A DNA stretch of 64,000 nucleotides from Phycisphaerae bacterium (GTDB lineage Bacteria; Planctomycetota; Phycisphaerae; Phycisphaerales; UBA1924), in contig JAUILU010000004.1 in the NCBI GenBank assembly GCA_030432905.1, positions 186,001-250,000 of the forward strand, in the 5' to 3' direction. Shown here in pieces: positions 26,472 to 34,304 of this stretch. The position numbers were made by a program, and so were the translations under genes. The notes beneath the pieces were generated by a model, which saw nothing but the letters and a program-made list of their open reading frames with translations, had not been told where the DNA came from and made no database searches. Within the stretch, counting starts at the first letter, position 1, and each line of letters opens with the position of its first letter.

Positions 26472-27854
26472 TCAGCGTGTCCGCGAGCGAACCCGGCCGA
26501 TGAGGGTGTAGAGCCTGTTCTCGTTGAGCACAGGGATCGACGTCCGCTGGGCCTTGTCGAGCAGGTCGTTGTACCGGTTCAGCTCGTTCTCCCGGCGGAT
26601 GTAGATCTCGACGATCTCGATCGGGGAGTTGATGTTGGGCTGCGGCGGCAGGATCGGAGGCTCGCCGAGCACGACGAAGTCAACGTCGCCCTCGAGCTCC
26701 TCGGTCGTGGTGCCGCCCCACTCCTCAACAAACGCGGTGATCTCGGTGCGCTCGCCCGGCGTGCGGCGACCGTCACCGTTGGTATCAAAGTTACCAGCGA
26801 TCAGGAACTTGTAGACCTTGTTGGGGTCGTACGCGGCGTTGGCGATCACGTCACCCGGAACGATCGGGTTGCCCGCACGCTCGAACAGCACGCGGCAGCG
26901 GCTGGAGGTCTCGCCGACGTTGATGACCTCAACAGCGCCCTTGCCCTGCGGGTAGTTGCCGTCCTCGTCGGGGCGGATCTGGGTCGAATCGCCGTAGATC
27001 GCGAAGGTCATCCCGAGGACCACCTTGTCCCTGCGGCCGATCGAGACGTAGACCTCGCTCTCGTTCGGGTTGGTGTTGGCCACTGTGCCGTCAACAAGCG
27101 AGTGCTCGTCCTTGGGCTTGAGCGATTCGCCCCGGCCCGCGAGTTGGAGAGCGCTGACCTGGTCTTCAAGCAGGAGTTTCTGCTGCTGGAGTTCACGGAT
27201 CTGCGTGCGGGAATTCTGCTCACTCGCTTCGAGGTCGGCGCGGAGCTGGTTGATCGTTGCAATGTACTGCTGCTCGGTGCTCTGGAAGCCCGCGCGGTAG
27301 CCGTCGACCGCGTCCTGAAGCTCGGCGATGGTTGCCTGCAGGCCGTTGACGGTTTCGGTCTGCTGCGCCTGGAGCGCGGTCACGCGGTCGGCTTCACGCT
27401 GCAGGTTTGTCTGTGCGGCGAGGCGAGCGGCTTCGGCATCGGCGAGCTGACGCTCAAGCGTGGTGATTTGGTTGAGCTGCCTCTGCACGAGGCCGAGCAT
27501 CGAGTTGGTCGATGCGCCATCGATGCTCTGGGTCTTGGTTTCAAGCTCAGCGAGGCGGTCGTTCTCGTTGCCCGTGACCTTCTTGAAGGTGTCGTTGAGC
27601 GAGTCGCTGAGGTAGCGAACAAGGCTGACACCGGCGCTGCGTGCGTTGCGGAGGTCGCCCTGGATCGCCGGGTCGGCGCGGTCCACTTCGCGTACGAAGT
27701 CGCGGTTGTTCTGGTCGGCTTCGTCGATCTGCTTCACGTACTTGATGTTGTCGCCGTAAAGAATGATGGTGACGACGAAGAGGCCGAGCGAGATCGCGCC
27801 GAGTAAGCCGATGGTGATCCCGAGCCCCGGACTGATACTGGTCCTTGCCGCCAT
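26472..27854 (-). CDS. Membrane-anchored coiled-coil protein with BRCT-like tail
   Basis: A 460-residue protein. One transmembrane helix (about residues 11-33) is followed by a long coiled coil (about 90-240, rich in Q, L, E and A). A beta-rich module with GTVANTNPNESEVYVSIGRRDKV and RVLFERAGNPIVPGDVIAN follows. Residues about 347-400 (KFLIAGNFDTNGDGR, ITAFVEEWGGTTTEEL, VDFVVLGEPP) follow the order of a BRCT domain: a first strand, a helix, the paired Gly, and the strand ending in LG. A helical tail ends the protein. Topology suggests the coil is periplasmic or cytoplasmic with a single anchor. Role unknown; the BRCT assignment is by pattern only. Confidence 0.75.
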   Translation of the reverse strand: MAARTSISPGLGITIGLLGAISLGLFVVTIILYGDNIKYVKQIDEADQNNRDFVREVDRADPAIQGDLRNARSAGVSLVRYLSDSLNDTFKKVTGNENDRLAELETKTQSIDGASTNSMLGLVQRQLNQITTLERQLADAEAARLAAQTNLQREADRVTALQAQQTETVNGLQATIAELQDAVDGYRAGFQSTEQQYIATINQLRADLEASEQNSRTQIRELQQQKLLLEDQVSALQLAGRGESLKPKDEHSLVDGTVANTNPNESEVYVSIGRRDKVVLGMTFAIYGDSTQIRPDEDGNYPQGKGAVEVINVGETSSRCRVLFERAGNPIVPGDVIANAAYDPNKVYKFLIAGNFDTNGDGRRTPGERTEITAFVEEWGGTTTEELEGDVDFVVLGEPPILPPQPNINSPIEIVEIYIRRENELNRYNDLLDKAQRTSIPVLNENRLYTLIGRVRSRTR

Positions 27855-28246
27855 GACACTTCACTCCAGTCGGCGATGCACGCCGATTTGCAAGATGCCC
27901 GAGCGCCGCGCTCCAACGCGAACTGGGCGAAAACTCATATTCCTGCCAGCTTCGGGCACACCGCCCGGGGCATGCCACCTGTTGTCGGGCGATCCTTCAC
28001 CCGCGCCGAGGCGCCGCCTCCGGTCCCGACCGAATCGCTCGGCCGACACCCGCTATGCGAGTTTCGCGGCTTCCCCCCCCTACGTCAAGCCCCGGACGCC
28101 TTGCAAAGACCAAACTCCATGCTCTTTCTCAAGTTGCGCCGCCGATCCGGCCCCGACCTGCCGCCCATCGCTGCACACTCGCGACCGATGGCTTAGGATC
28201 TCTCTTTACACCATCTGAACAAACAACCCGAACGAGGCCCTGTCCG
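27855..28246. other. 392-bp intergenic region, no gene seen
   Basis: This is the longest non-coding stretch of the window, between the divergent coiled-coil protein gene and mgtC. It contains a run of eight C at about 28073-28080 but no tRNA, no convincing small ORF with a ribosome-binding site and no clear terminator. It must hold the promoters of both flanking genes. A long mgtC leader would be notable, because mgtC leaders regulate expression in Salmonella, but I see no recognisable attenuator. Confidence 0.5.
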
Positions 28247-28756
28247 TTGACCGCCCTGCTCCTGCAAACCGACCTTCAACCCGAACACATCAGCATCTGG
28301 TCGATCCTTCTGCGGATCGGGGTCGCCGCGGGCATGGGCATGGTCGTGGGCTTCGAGCGGAAGTTCGCCGAGAAGCCCGCCGGGGCGAGGACGATGGCCC
28401 TGATCGCCGCGGGGGCCGCCAGCTTTACGCTCATGGGGCAGGTGCTCGCCGAGGAGGTCTCGCCCGGCACCGGTGTCCAGCTCGACCCGACACGCATCGT
28501 TTCGTACATCATCTCCGGCGTCGGCTTCCTCGGAGCGGGCGCGATCCTGCACTCCAAGCGAGGTATCTCGGGCCTGACCACGGCATCGGCGATCTGGGCC
28601 TCGGCGGGCATCGGAGCCGCCAGCGGGCTCGGGCTCTACCGCATCGCCGGCGTCCTCTTCGGCGTCGTCGTCTGCGCACTCTGGGTGCCCTGGCTCGGCA
28701 GCTTTACAAACGGCGATGAGTCCGACGACAACAACGACAGCGATGAAGATATGTGA
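28247..28756 (+). CDS. MgtC/SapB family membrane protein
   Basis: A protein of about 169 residues with four or five hydrophobic helices and the MgtC signature: RIGVAAGMGMVVGFERKFAEKPAGARTM near the N-terminus, SYIISGVGFLGAGAIL and GLTTASAIWASAGIG. MgtC proteins modulate F-type ATP synthase and are linked to growth in low magnesium in some pathogens. The long soluble C-terminal domain of Salmonella MgtC is absent; the protein ends in an acidic, Asp/Asn-rich tail. The start is taken as TTG at 28247, the only initiator just before the hydrophobic region, so it is uncertain. Confidence 0.85.
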   Translation: MTALLLQTDLQPEHISIWSILLRIGVAAGMGMVVGFERKFAEKPAGARTMALIAAGAASFTLMGQVLAEEVSPGTGVQLDPTRIVSYIISGVGFLGAGAILHSKRGISGLTTASAIWASAGIGAASGLGLYRIAGVLFGVVVCALWVPWLGSFTNGDESDDNNDSDEDM

Positions 28757-28782
28757 ACCGAGTGAGGTTTGTCTGAGTCCAA

Positions 28783-28810
28783 TCCAGCGGATTCTGATTC
28801 ATCCGCTGGA
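28783..28810 (+). promoter_or_regulatory. 10-bp perfect inverted repeat reaching the ribosome-binding site
   Basis: TCCAGCGGAT (28783-28792) and ATCCGCTGGA (28801-28810) form a perfect 10-bp stem with an 8-base loop, directly before the small lipoprotein gene. The right arm contains most of the GGAG that serves the ATG at 28818. In RNA it would sequester the ribosome-binding site; in DNA it could be an operator. There is no U-run, so a terminator for mgtC is less likely. Confidence 0.5.
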
Positions 28811-28817
28811 GCCTCTC

Positions 28818-29087
28818 ATGTCAACCGCCTCAATGCTAAAGACTGTTGTTCCGCTCGGTCTGCTTGCCATGTGTGCATCGTCCCTTTCGTGCGGACAAGA
28901 TCAGCCAACCGCGCCGGATGACCCAACGGTCAGCACATCGAAAACAACTTCCGCTGGCAAGATCGAGGGGCGAACGAAGCTGCTCAGACCAGAGATGCTA
29001 CACGGGCACGACACCGCACTGGTCGCGATGGCGATCGAGAGCGAGCAGAAAGTCAAAGAGGCGGCCTCACTGCTCAAAGGTGTATAA
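28818..29087 (+). CDS. Small lipoprotein, unknown
   Basis: An 89-residue protein with a lipoprotein signal (MSTASMLKTVVPLGLLAMC, then the likely lipobox SSLSC at about residues 21-25). The short mature part is polar, with a Thr/Ser-rich stretch and a predicted helix at the end (ALVAMAIESEQKVKEAASLLKGV). No family is recognised. The ATG at 28818 follows GGAG that lies in a strong inverted repeat. It converges on the PEP-CTERM-like gene with an 11-bp gap and no obvious terminator. Confidence 0.6.
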   Translation: MSTASMLKTVVPLGLLAMCASSLSCGQDQPTAPDDPTVSTSKTTSAGKIEGRTKLLRPEMLHGHDTALVAMAIESEQKVKEAASLLKGV

Positions 29088-29098
29088 ACGCGGCATGC

Positions 29099-29662
29099 TC
29101 AGCGTCGCCTGCGTACGGCGCAAAGACCGACCATGCCGAGCATTGCTGCCGAGGCAGGCGCAGGAACGAGCGTCGCCGTGAACGTCATCGAGGAAATGAC
29201 ACTGAATCCGAGAGGGCCGTCGCTCGTGGGCTGCGCGGAGAAGTTGTAAACTGCGTCGATCGAGTCGTCGGAGACCGGGCCAAAGTCTGCACCCAGTTGG
29301 TAGCCAACGAACGCGTTGCCATCCATGATCGCAAGGGCGCTGTTGATGGTCTGGTCACCGAAAACGAGCCTGCTGGTACTCTGATTCGAGACAAGGCTCA
29401 TCTCGTGCAGGAACGTTGACCCTGCCGAGATCCCGTCGATGGCGATCGTGGCGTCGATGTCTAGAAACTGGGGGTTGCCACCCGGCGAGACGCCGATCTC
29501 GGTTAAATCTCCGGAAAACACGATTTCAAATTCCGCGTCGGCGAACTGAGTCCCGTCGAGGTGACCCGTGCCAATGCCAGTCAACGAATAGACAACCGGC
29601 TGAGCTGCTGCAGAAAAGGCACAGACACAGAACAACGACGCGATTGCGTGTGTACGATTCAT
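29099..29662 (-). CDS. Secreted protein with PEP-CTERM-like C-terminus
   Basis: A 187-residue exported protein. It has a signal peptide (MNRTHAIASLFCVCAFSAAAQ), a beta-rich middle (YSLTGIGTGHLDGTQFADAEFEIVF) and a C-terminus that reads VPAPASAAMLGMVGLCAVRRRR. That tail has the proline motif, hydrophobic helix and terminal Arg cluster of PEP-CTERM/exosortase sorting signals, with PAPA in place of PEP, a variant common in planctomycetes. The protein is therefore probably cleaved and anchored or released by an exosortase/archaeosortase-type enzyme encoded elsewhere. The ATG at 29662 follows TTGGAG. Its function is unknown. Confidence 0.8.
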   Translation of the reverse strand: MNRTHAIASLFCVCAFSAAAQPVVYSLTGIGTGHLDGTQFADAEFEIVFSGDLTEIGVSPGGNPQFLDIDATIAIDGISAGSTFLHEMSLVSNQSTSRLVFGDQTINSALAIMDGNAFVGYQLGADFGPVSDDSIDAVYNFSAQPTSDGPLGFSVISSMTFTATLVPAPASAAMLGMVGLCAVRRRR

Positions 29663-29783
29663 AGCTATCTCCAATGCGGACAACCCGGAATCGGATCGCC
29701 AAAGAACCCTCCGATTCGTGAGATCTAGCCCGCGGTTCGCCAAGCCGGCTATTTTTATTTTTGAGACAATACAAGATGTCCAG

Positions 29784-31280
29784 CTACACACCCCGGTCGC
29801 TGCTGCCGAGGTTTGCAAGCTCGTCGCCGTAACGCTCGCGGAGTGGTTCGACGACATCCTTCAGGAACCGCTCGGTCTGCTCGACGCTCCGGCCGACGTA
29901 CTTCATCGGGTCGAGCAGCTGATCCTCGGTCAGCAGATGGTGCACGCTCTTGAACGCGTCGTCGCTGCGAAGCCGCTCGATGAGGTCGTTGTCGAGGCCT
30001 TCCTGCTTCACGCGGTAGCCGGCTTCCTGAGCGTGTACGCGGATCTTCTCGTGCAGGTCCTGACGGTCGCCGCCCGCTTTGACGGCTTCCATCATGATGT
30101 TCTCCGTCGCCAAAAACGGCAATTCGGCCATCAGGTTCTTGCGGACCATCGCCTCGTTCACAACAAGCCCCGACGCGACTTGGTGCATGAGGTCCAGCGC
30201 GCCGTCAAGCGCGAGGAACGCCTCGGGCAGCGAGAGTCTGCGGTTCGACGAGTCGTCGAGCGTGCGTTCGAGCCACTGCGTGGCGGCGGTGTCGTAGGCG
30301 TTGCCCACGAGGTTCATGACGAAGCGAGTCAGGCCGCAGATCCGCTCGCACTTCATCGGGTTCCGCTTGTAGGGCATGGCCGACGAGCCGATCTGGTTCT
30401 TGCCGAACGGCTCGTCGATCTCCTTCCGGTTGGAAAGCAGGCGGATGTCGGTGGCGATCTTGTGGAGGACTGATGCTGTCGAGGCAAGGTCGGTGAGTAC
30501 AAACGTATCAACAACGCGTGGGTAGGTTTGGCCGGTCAGCATGTAAGGAATAAAGGCCTCCTCGTTATCGCTCTCTCCCCCGACTGTCGTAAACAGCCGC
30601 TCAAGCCGATCGATTGCCTTTGTATCTCCTCCCAGAAGATTCAAAAACGACGCCTGTGTCCCGGTAGCACCGCGAATACCGCGGAAACGCATCTGATCAA
30701 ACGTGTTCTCGGCTCGCTCCTGACACTGGGAAAGGTCATACGACCAACCGGCAGCTCGACGTCCAACCGTTACAGGCTGCGCCGATTGGTAGTGTGTAAA
30801 CCCGAGAGTTGGCAGCGACGCATATGAAGATGCGAATTCACCAAGTGATCGCATGCATCTGCTCACCTTCACAAGAGTCAATTGCAGCGCATCTGAGATA
30901 TTCAGAAGATCCGCATTACACACCACATCCTGACTCGTCATCCCGAGATGAATGATGGGCCTCGCGTTGGGGCACTTGTCCCCCCACGCATGCACGTGCG
31001 CCATCACATCATGCCGAAGCTCGGACTCGTACTTGGCCGCCAGCGCCAGATCCTCGTCGGTCACTTCCAAATTTGCCCGGAGCTCCTCGATCTGCTCCAT
31101 CGTCACGAGCGGCTTGTCCCAATCCTTGGTGACTTCGTATTGCGCCTCAGCGACGGCGAGCCATATCTTCCGCCAGGTCTGGAACTTGTGCCTGGGCGAC
31201 CAGATCCGGCACATCTCCGGGCTGGCGTTGCGGGCGGCGAGGGGGCTGGTGTACGTGTCGTGGGGGCTGGTGGTCGTCAT
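29784..31280 (-). CDS. purB: Adenylosuccinate lyase with a compositionally distinct centre
   Basis: PurB cleaves SAICAR and adenylosuccinate in purine synthesis. The 498-residue protein shows the fumarase/aspartase-superfamily pattern: HLGMTSQDVVCNAD near residue 110, TLGFTHYQSAQPVT with the catalytic His, and the signature loop GSSAMPYKRNPMKCE. The start is the ATG at 31280. Between about 30480 and 30945 the coding strand changes character: hand-counted 60-base lines give 48-53% GC inside, against 62-63% on either side, with many more A- and T-ending codons. The reading frame stays open throughout, so the gene appears intact but mosaic, perhaps by recombination with a homologue from another lineage. 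Confidence 0.95.
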   Translation of the reverse strand: MTTTSPHDTYTSPLAARNASPEMCRIWSPRHKFQTWRKIWLAVAEAQYEVTKDWDKPLVTMEQIEELRANLEVTDEDLALAAKYESELRHDVMAHVHAWGDKCPNARPIIHLGMTSQDVVCNADLLNISDALQLTLVKVSRCMRSLGEFASSYASLPTLGFTHYQSAQPVTVGRRAAGWSYDLSQCQERAENTFDQMRFRGIRGATGTQASFLNLLGGDTKAIDRLERLFTTVGGESDNEEAFIPYMLTGQTYPRVVDTFVLTDLASTASVLHKIATDIRLLSNRKEIDEPFGKNQIGSSAMPYKRNPMKCERICGLTRFVMNLVGNAYDTAATQWLERTLDDSSNRRLSLPEAFLALDGALDLMHQVASGLVVNEAMVRKNLMAELPFLATENIMMEAVKAGGDRQDLHEKIRVHAQEAGYRVKQEGLDNDLIERLRSDDAFKSVHHLLTEDQLLDPMKYVGRSVEQTERFLKDVVEPLRERYGDELANLGSSDRGV

Positions 31281-31410
31281 GGACGAGGATAGGGCCACTC
31301 TGCCCGGCCCAATCGACGGCCGCTGAAACCCCGACTCACACAATCGGAATACCTACACATGGGCGCGGCAGATGCGCCGATCGATCGCAGATAAGAGGAG
31401 CACCCATCAG

Positions 31411-32187
31411 ATGACCAACCACAGACTCAAACTCACCCTCGCACTCGCGTCGGCGCTGCTCGCCGGGCACTCGGCGGCTCAGGAAGAAGACAAGAAATCC
31501 ACGAGCGAGAGCGTCGCCCAAGCCAGCCTCCCGGACGGGTTCGAGGTGCTCGACAAGCACGTCGAGGCCGTCGGGGGCTACGAGAAAAACAAGAAGTTCA
31601 AGTCCATCCGCATGTCGGGCACGTTCAAAATGCCCGCGATGAATGTCGAGGGCACGATCGAGGTGAACAACAAAGCGCCAAGCAGTGCCGTCATCAAGGT
31701 CGACCTGGGCGCGATGGGCAGCGTCGAGCAGGGCACCAACGGCATCGTCGCGTGGGCGAGACAGCCCGGCCAACCAATGCAGATCATCGAAGGCCCGGAT
31801 GCAGAGCAGCTCAAGAACCAGTCGCAGTTCTACGCCTCGGTCGAACCCCGCAAGACATACACAGAGGCCGAGACCGTATCCATCGTCGATCACGACGGCA
31901 CCAAGTGCTACAAGCTCAACCTTGTGACCTCTTGGGGCGAGCACCAGGTCGGGCTGTACAGCGTCGAGACCGGGCTGCTCCGCAAGATGTCGGTCCGGGC
32001 CGACGCGGAGTCGGATGTCTACACCAACGAGACCGCGTTCAGCGACTACAAAGAGATCGAGGGCATCAAGCACGCCCGCACGCTCAAACTGAAGAACAAC
32101 GGCTTCGAGCAGGAGATGACCTTCGACACCGTCGAACTCAACCCCGAGTTTGAGAAGGGCCTGTTCGACCCCCCCGGCTCGTTCTGA
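31411..32187 (+). CDS. Exported LolA-like protein, paralogue 1
   Basis: A 258-residue protein with a signal peptide (ending near HSAAQ). The mature part begins LPDGFEVLDKHVEAVGGYEKNKKFKSIRMSGTF and has the antiparallel-sheet pattern of outer-membrane lipoprotein-sorting-like (LolA-like) proteins, with GTNGIVAW and CYKLNLVTSWGEHQVGLYSVETGLLRKM. The end matches LFDPPGSF, which recurs in the next gene. Such proteins are often found beside peptidases or RND systems, but here only the paralogue is adjacent. The ATG at 31411 follows AAGAGGAG at a slightly long distance. Role unknown. Confidence 0.8.
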   Translation: MTNHRLKLTLALASALLAGHSAAQEEDKKSTSESVAQASLPDGFEVLDKHVEAVGGYEKNKKFKSIRMSGTFKMPAMNVEGTIEVNNKAPSSAVIKVDLGAMGSVEQGTNGIVAWARQPGQPMQIIEGPDAEQLKNQSQFYASVEPRKTYTEAETVSIVDHDGTKCYKLNLVTSWGEHQVGLYSVETGLLRKMSVRADAESDVYTNETAFSDYKEIEGIKHARTLKLKNNGFEQEMTFDTVELNPEFEKGLFDPPGSF

Positions 32188-32233
32188 TCGAACTCGGACG
32201 AACGCACTTTCATCGGCGTGCATACGCTGTACC

Positions 32234-32259
32234 ATGGACCCGAGCGGGTCCATTTTTTT
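32234..32259 (+). terminator. Rho-independent terminator after paralogue 1
   Basis: ATGGACCC (32234-32241) and GGGTCCAT (32246-32253) form a perfect 8-bp stem with a GAGC loop, followed at once by a run of seven T. It lies 47 bases after the stop of the first LolA-like gene and before the second, so each paralogue is probably transcribed separately or with reduced read-through. Confidence 0.9.
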
Positions 32260-32291
32260 CGCGTAGGCTGGAACCAAAGAGAGACAACGTC

Positions 32292-33080
32292 ATGCCCAAA
32301 AAGATTCTGTGTACAACCACGCTCGCTCTGGCCTCGGCTCTGCTCGCCGGGCACGCCTCCGCTCAGGACAGCACAGCGACCAGCTCGGGTGCCGCGACTG
32401 CATCGGCAACGCTGCCCGACGGCTTCGAGGTCCTCGACCGATACGTCGAAGCCATCGGCGGTGAAGAGGCGTACCGCAAGCACAAGACCGAGCAGATGAC
32501 CGGCCAGTACAGCATGCCCGCGATGGGCATCCAGGGCCCGATCGTCATCAAGCGTGCCGCGACGACCAAGACACTCATCAACATCCAGGTCCCGCCATTC
32601 GGCGAGGTCATCCAGGGCACCAACGGCGAAGAGGCCTGGGGAGCCAGCCCCGACAGGCCCATGACCAAGCTCGAGGGAGCTGAAGCCGACAAGATGATCA
32701 ACGAGGCGAACTTCTACGCCATCGTTGAGCCACGCAAAACCTACACCAGCGCCGAGACCGTCGGCACCGTGACCTTCGCAGGCGTCGAGTGCTACAAGGT
32801 CAACGTGGTCACGAGCTGGGGCGAGCACCAGGTCTGCCTCTTCGAGGTCGAGTCGGGCCTGCACCGCAAGGTCTCGACGCGCGAATCAACCGAAACCGAC
32901 GTCTTCACCAACGAGATCACCTACAGCGACTTCCGCGACGCTGACGGCATTAAGCGGCCCTTCAGGATGGCCATTACAACGGCTGCGATGATGGGCGCCG
33001 AGCAGGTCATCCAGTTCGAGACCATCGAGTTCGGTGTCGAGTTTGAAGAAGGCACCTTCGACCCGCCCGGCTCGCTCTGA
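32292..33080 (+). CDS. Exported LolA-like protein, paralogue 2
   Basis: A 262-residue exported protein closely related to the preceding one. Shared blocks include TLALASALLAGH in the signal peptide, LPDGFEVLD.YVEAIGG, the MPAMGIQGPI strand, EPRKTYT.AETV, VTSWGEHQV.LF.VE.GL.RK and the terminal FDPPGSL. The two genes therefore arose by tandem duplication. The N-terminal linker is Ser/Thr/Ala-rich. The ATG at 32292 begins MPKKILC. It is separated from paralogue 1 by a strong terminator. The fold suggests binding of a hydrophobic ligand such as a lipoprotein acyl chain; this is inference. Confidence 0.8.
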   Translation: MPKKILCTTTLALASALLAGHASAQDSTATSSGAATASATLPDGFEVLDRYVEAIGGEEAYRKHKTEQMTGQYSMPAMGIQGPIVIKRAATTKTLINIQVPPFGEVIQGTNGEEAWGASPDRPMTKLEGAEADKMINEANFYAIVEPRKTYTSAETVGTVTFAGVECYKVNVVTSWGEHQVCLFEVESGLHRKVSTRESTETDVFTNEITYSDFRDADGIKRPFRMAITTAAMMGAEQVIQFETIEFGVEFEEGTFDPPGSL

Positions 33081-33099
33081 GCAAAGGCAACCACCGGCC

Positions 33100-33570
33100 A
33101 TGAAAAGCCACGGCTACTCGATCACCACCACGTGGACCGGCAACACAGGCTCGGGCACCGCTTCGTACGACGCGTACGAGCGGTCGCACGAGTTTGGTGC
33201 GCCGGGCAAGCCGACCATCCCCGGCTCGTCATCGCCCGCCTACCGAGGCGACGCGAACAGGTACAACCCGGAAGAGATGCTGCTCGGCGCGGTCAGCGCG
33301 TGCCACATGCTGTGGTACCTGCACTTCTGCTCAGAAAACCGAGTCGTGGTCACCTCGTACACGGACAAAGCAGAGGGCAAGCTCCGCATGCACCCCAACG
33401 GCTCGGGCGAGTTCCAGTCGATCACACTCAAGCCTGTGATCGAGATCGCCGCGGGCTCGGACGAGAGGCTGGCGCGGATGCTGCACGACGACGCGGCGAG
33501 GATGTGCTTCATCGCCCGCTCGCTGCGCTGCGACATCGAGCACATGCCCCAGATTTCGGTCACGAACTAA
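33100..33570 (+). CDS. OsmC/Ohr family protein
   Basis: A 156-residue protein of the OsmC superfamily, thiol peroxidases that reduce organic hydroperoxides. It has the NPEEMLLGAVSACHMLWYLHFCSE helix, where the Cys of SACHM is the expected peroxidatic residue and HFCSE supplies a second Cys. The usual C-terminal pair is partly kept (MCFIARSLRCDIEH). The pattern resembles the YhfA/SACOL1771-type branch rather than Ohr. The ATG at 33100 lies 19 bases after the paralogue 2 stop, so read-through is likely. It precedes the ECF sigma gene by 29 bp. Confidence 0.85.
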   Translation: MKSHGYSITTTWTGNTGSGTASYDAYERSHEFGAPGKPTIPGSSSPAYRGDANRYNPEEMLLGAVSACHMLWYLHFCSENRVVVTSYTDKAEGKLRMHPNGSGEFQSITLKPVIEIAAGSDERLARMLHDDAARMCFIARSLRCDIEHMPQISVTN

Positions 33571-33575
33571 GCCAA

Positions 33576-33597
33576 CACGATCTGGGGTACCATCGTG
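33576..33597 (+). promoter_or_regulatory. Hairpin just before the sigma-factor start
   Basis: CACGAT (33576-33581) and ATCGTG (33592-33597) form a 6-bp stem with a CTGGGGTACC loop, extendable by three pairs with one mismatch. It sits between the OsmC stop and the GTG of the ECF sigma gene and would cover the start region. It may limit translation of the sigma gene. No U-run is present. Confidence 0.35.
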
Positions 33598-33599
33598 CT

Positions 33600-34304
33600 G
33601 TGAGTGATCCCTCGGCCAACCTGAACGGCGAGCTGCGCGAGCCGAGCGACGACGAGATCGTGGCCGCGATCCGCGCCGCCGAGACGCCTGACGAGATCCG
33701 CGCCGCGTGGGAGCCGCTCCTGATCCGGTACCAGCCGATGATGCACAGCCTCTGCCGGCAGATGCTGGGCCAGTCGGGCCAGACCGAGGACGCGTGCCAC
33801 GATGCGATGGTCCGGGTCATGCGGGGGTTCCACACGTTCGACGACAAGGCCAAGGTCTCGACCTGGATCTACCGGGTGACGATGAATTGCTGCTTATCCA
33901 GACTCCGCAAGGACACCCGCCGGAAGGCCCGTGTGGTCTCCGAAAGCACCCTGAACAGGCCCAAACCGGGGTCTGGCGGGTCCGGAGCGTCCCTTTCGGA
34001 TTTATTGCCACAATCTCGGGAACCAAGCGCCGCCGGGAGTGTCGAACAAAGTGACCAGCGGGCTCTCGTGATCGAGGCTCTCGGTCATCTGGACCCGGAT
34101 CTGAGGAGTGTTCTGCTTCTCCGGGATGCCCAGAGTTTGGACTATGCCCAGATCGCCGAGCTTCTCGAGGTCCGGGTGGGAACGATCAAGAGCCGGATTT
34201 TCCGGGCGAGGCTTGCCCTTCGGCAGGCGGTGGAACGAGTCAGAGCAGGCAGGCTGGGGCCGAACGAGTCGGCCAGCAACGAGGACGACGAGCAAAGCGA
34301 ATGA
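33600..34304 (+). CDS. ECF-type RNA polymerase sigma factor
   Basis: A 234-residue extracytoplasmic-function sigma factor. Region 2 spans about residues 40-105 (PLLIRYQPMMHSLCRQML, TEDACHDAMVRVMRGFHTFD and STWIYRVTMNCCLSRLRKD). A Ser/Gly-rich linker leads to region 4 (about 165-220: LGHLDPDLRSVLLLRDAQSLDYAQIAELLEV, GTIKSRIFRARLALR). The C-terminal tail is acidic. The GTG at 33600 is the only start near the first helix. Its stop overlaps the next gene by four bases, which is the usual arrangement with a cognate anti-sigma factor. Confidence 0.92.
   Translation: MSDPSANLNGELREPSDDEIVAAIRAAETPDEIRAAWEPLLIRYQPMMHSLCRQMLGQSGQTEDACHDAMVRVMRGFHTFDDKAKVSTWIYRVTMNCCLSRLRKDTRRKARVVSESTLNRPKPGSGGSGASLSDLLPQSREPSAAGSVEQSDQRALVIEALGHLDPDLRSVLLLRDAQSLDYAQIAELLEVRVGTIKSRIFRARLALRQAVERVRAGRLGPNESASNEDDEQSE

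Noticed and set aside
28073..28080. Run of eight C as a possible frameshift site
   Set aside because: It lies in non-coding DNA upstream of mgtC and breaks no gene.
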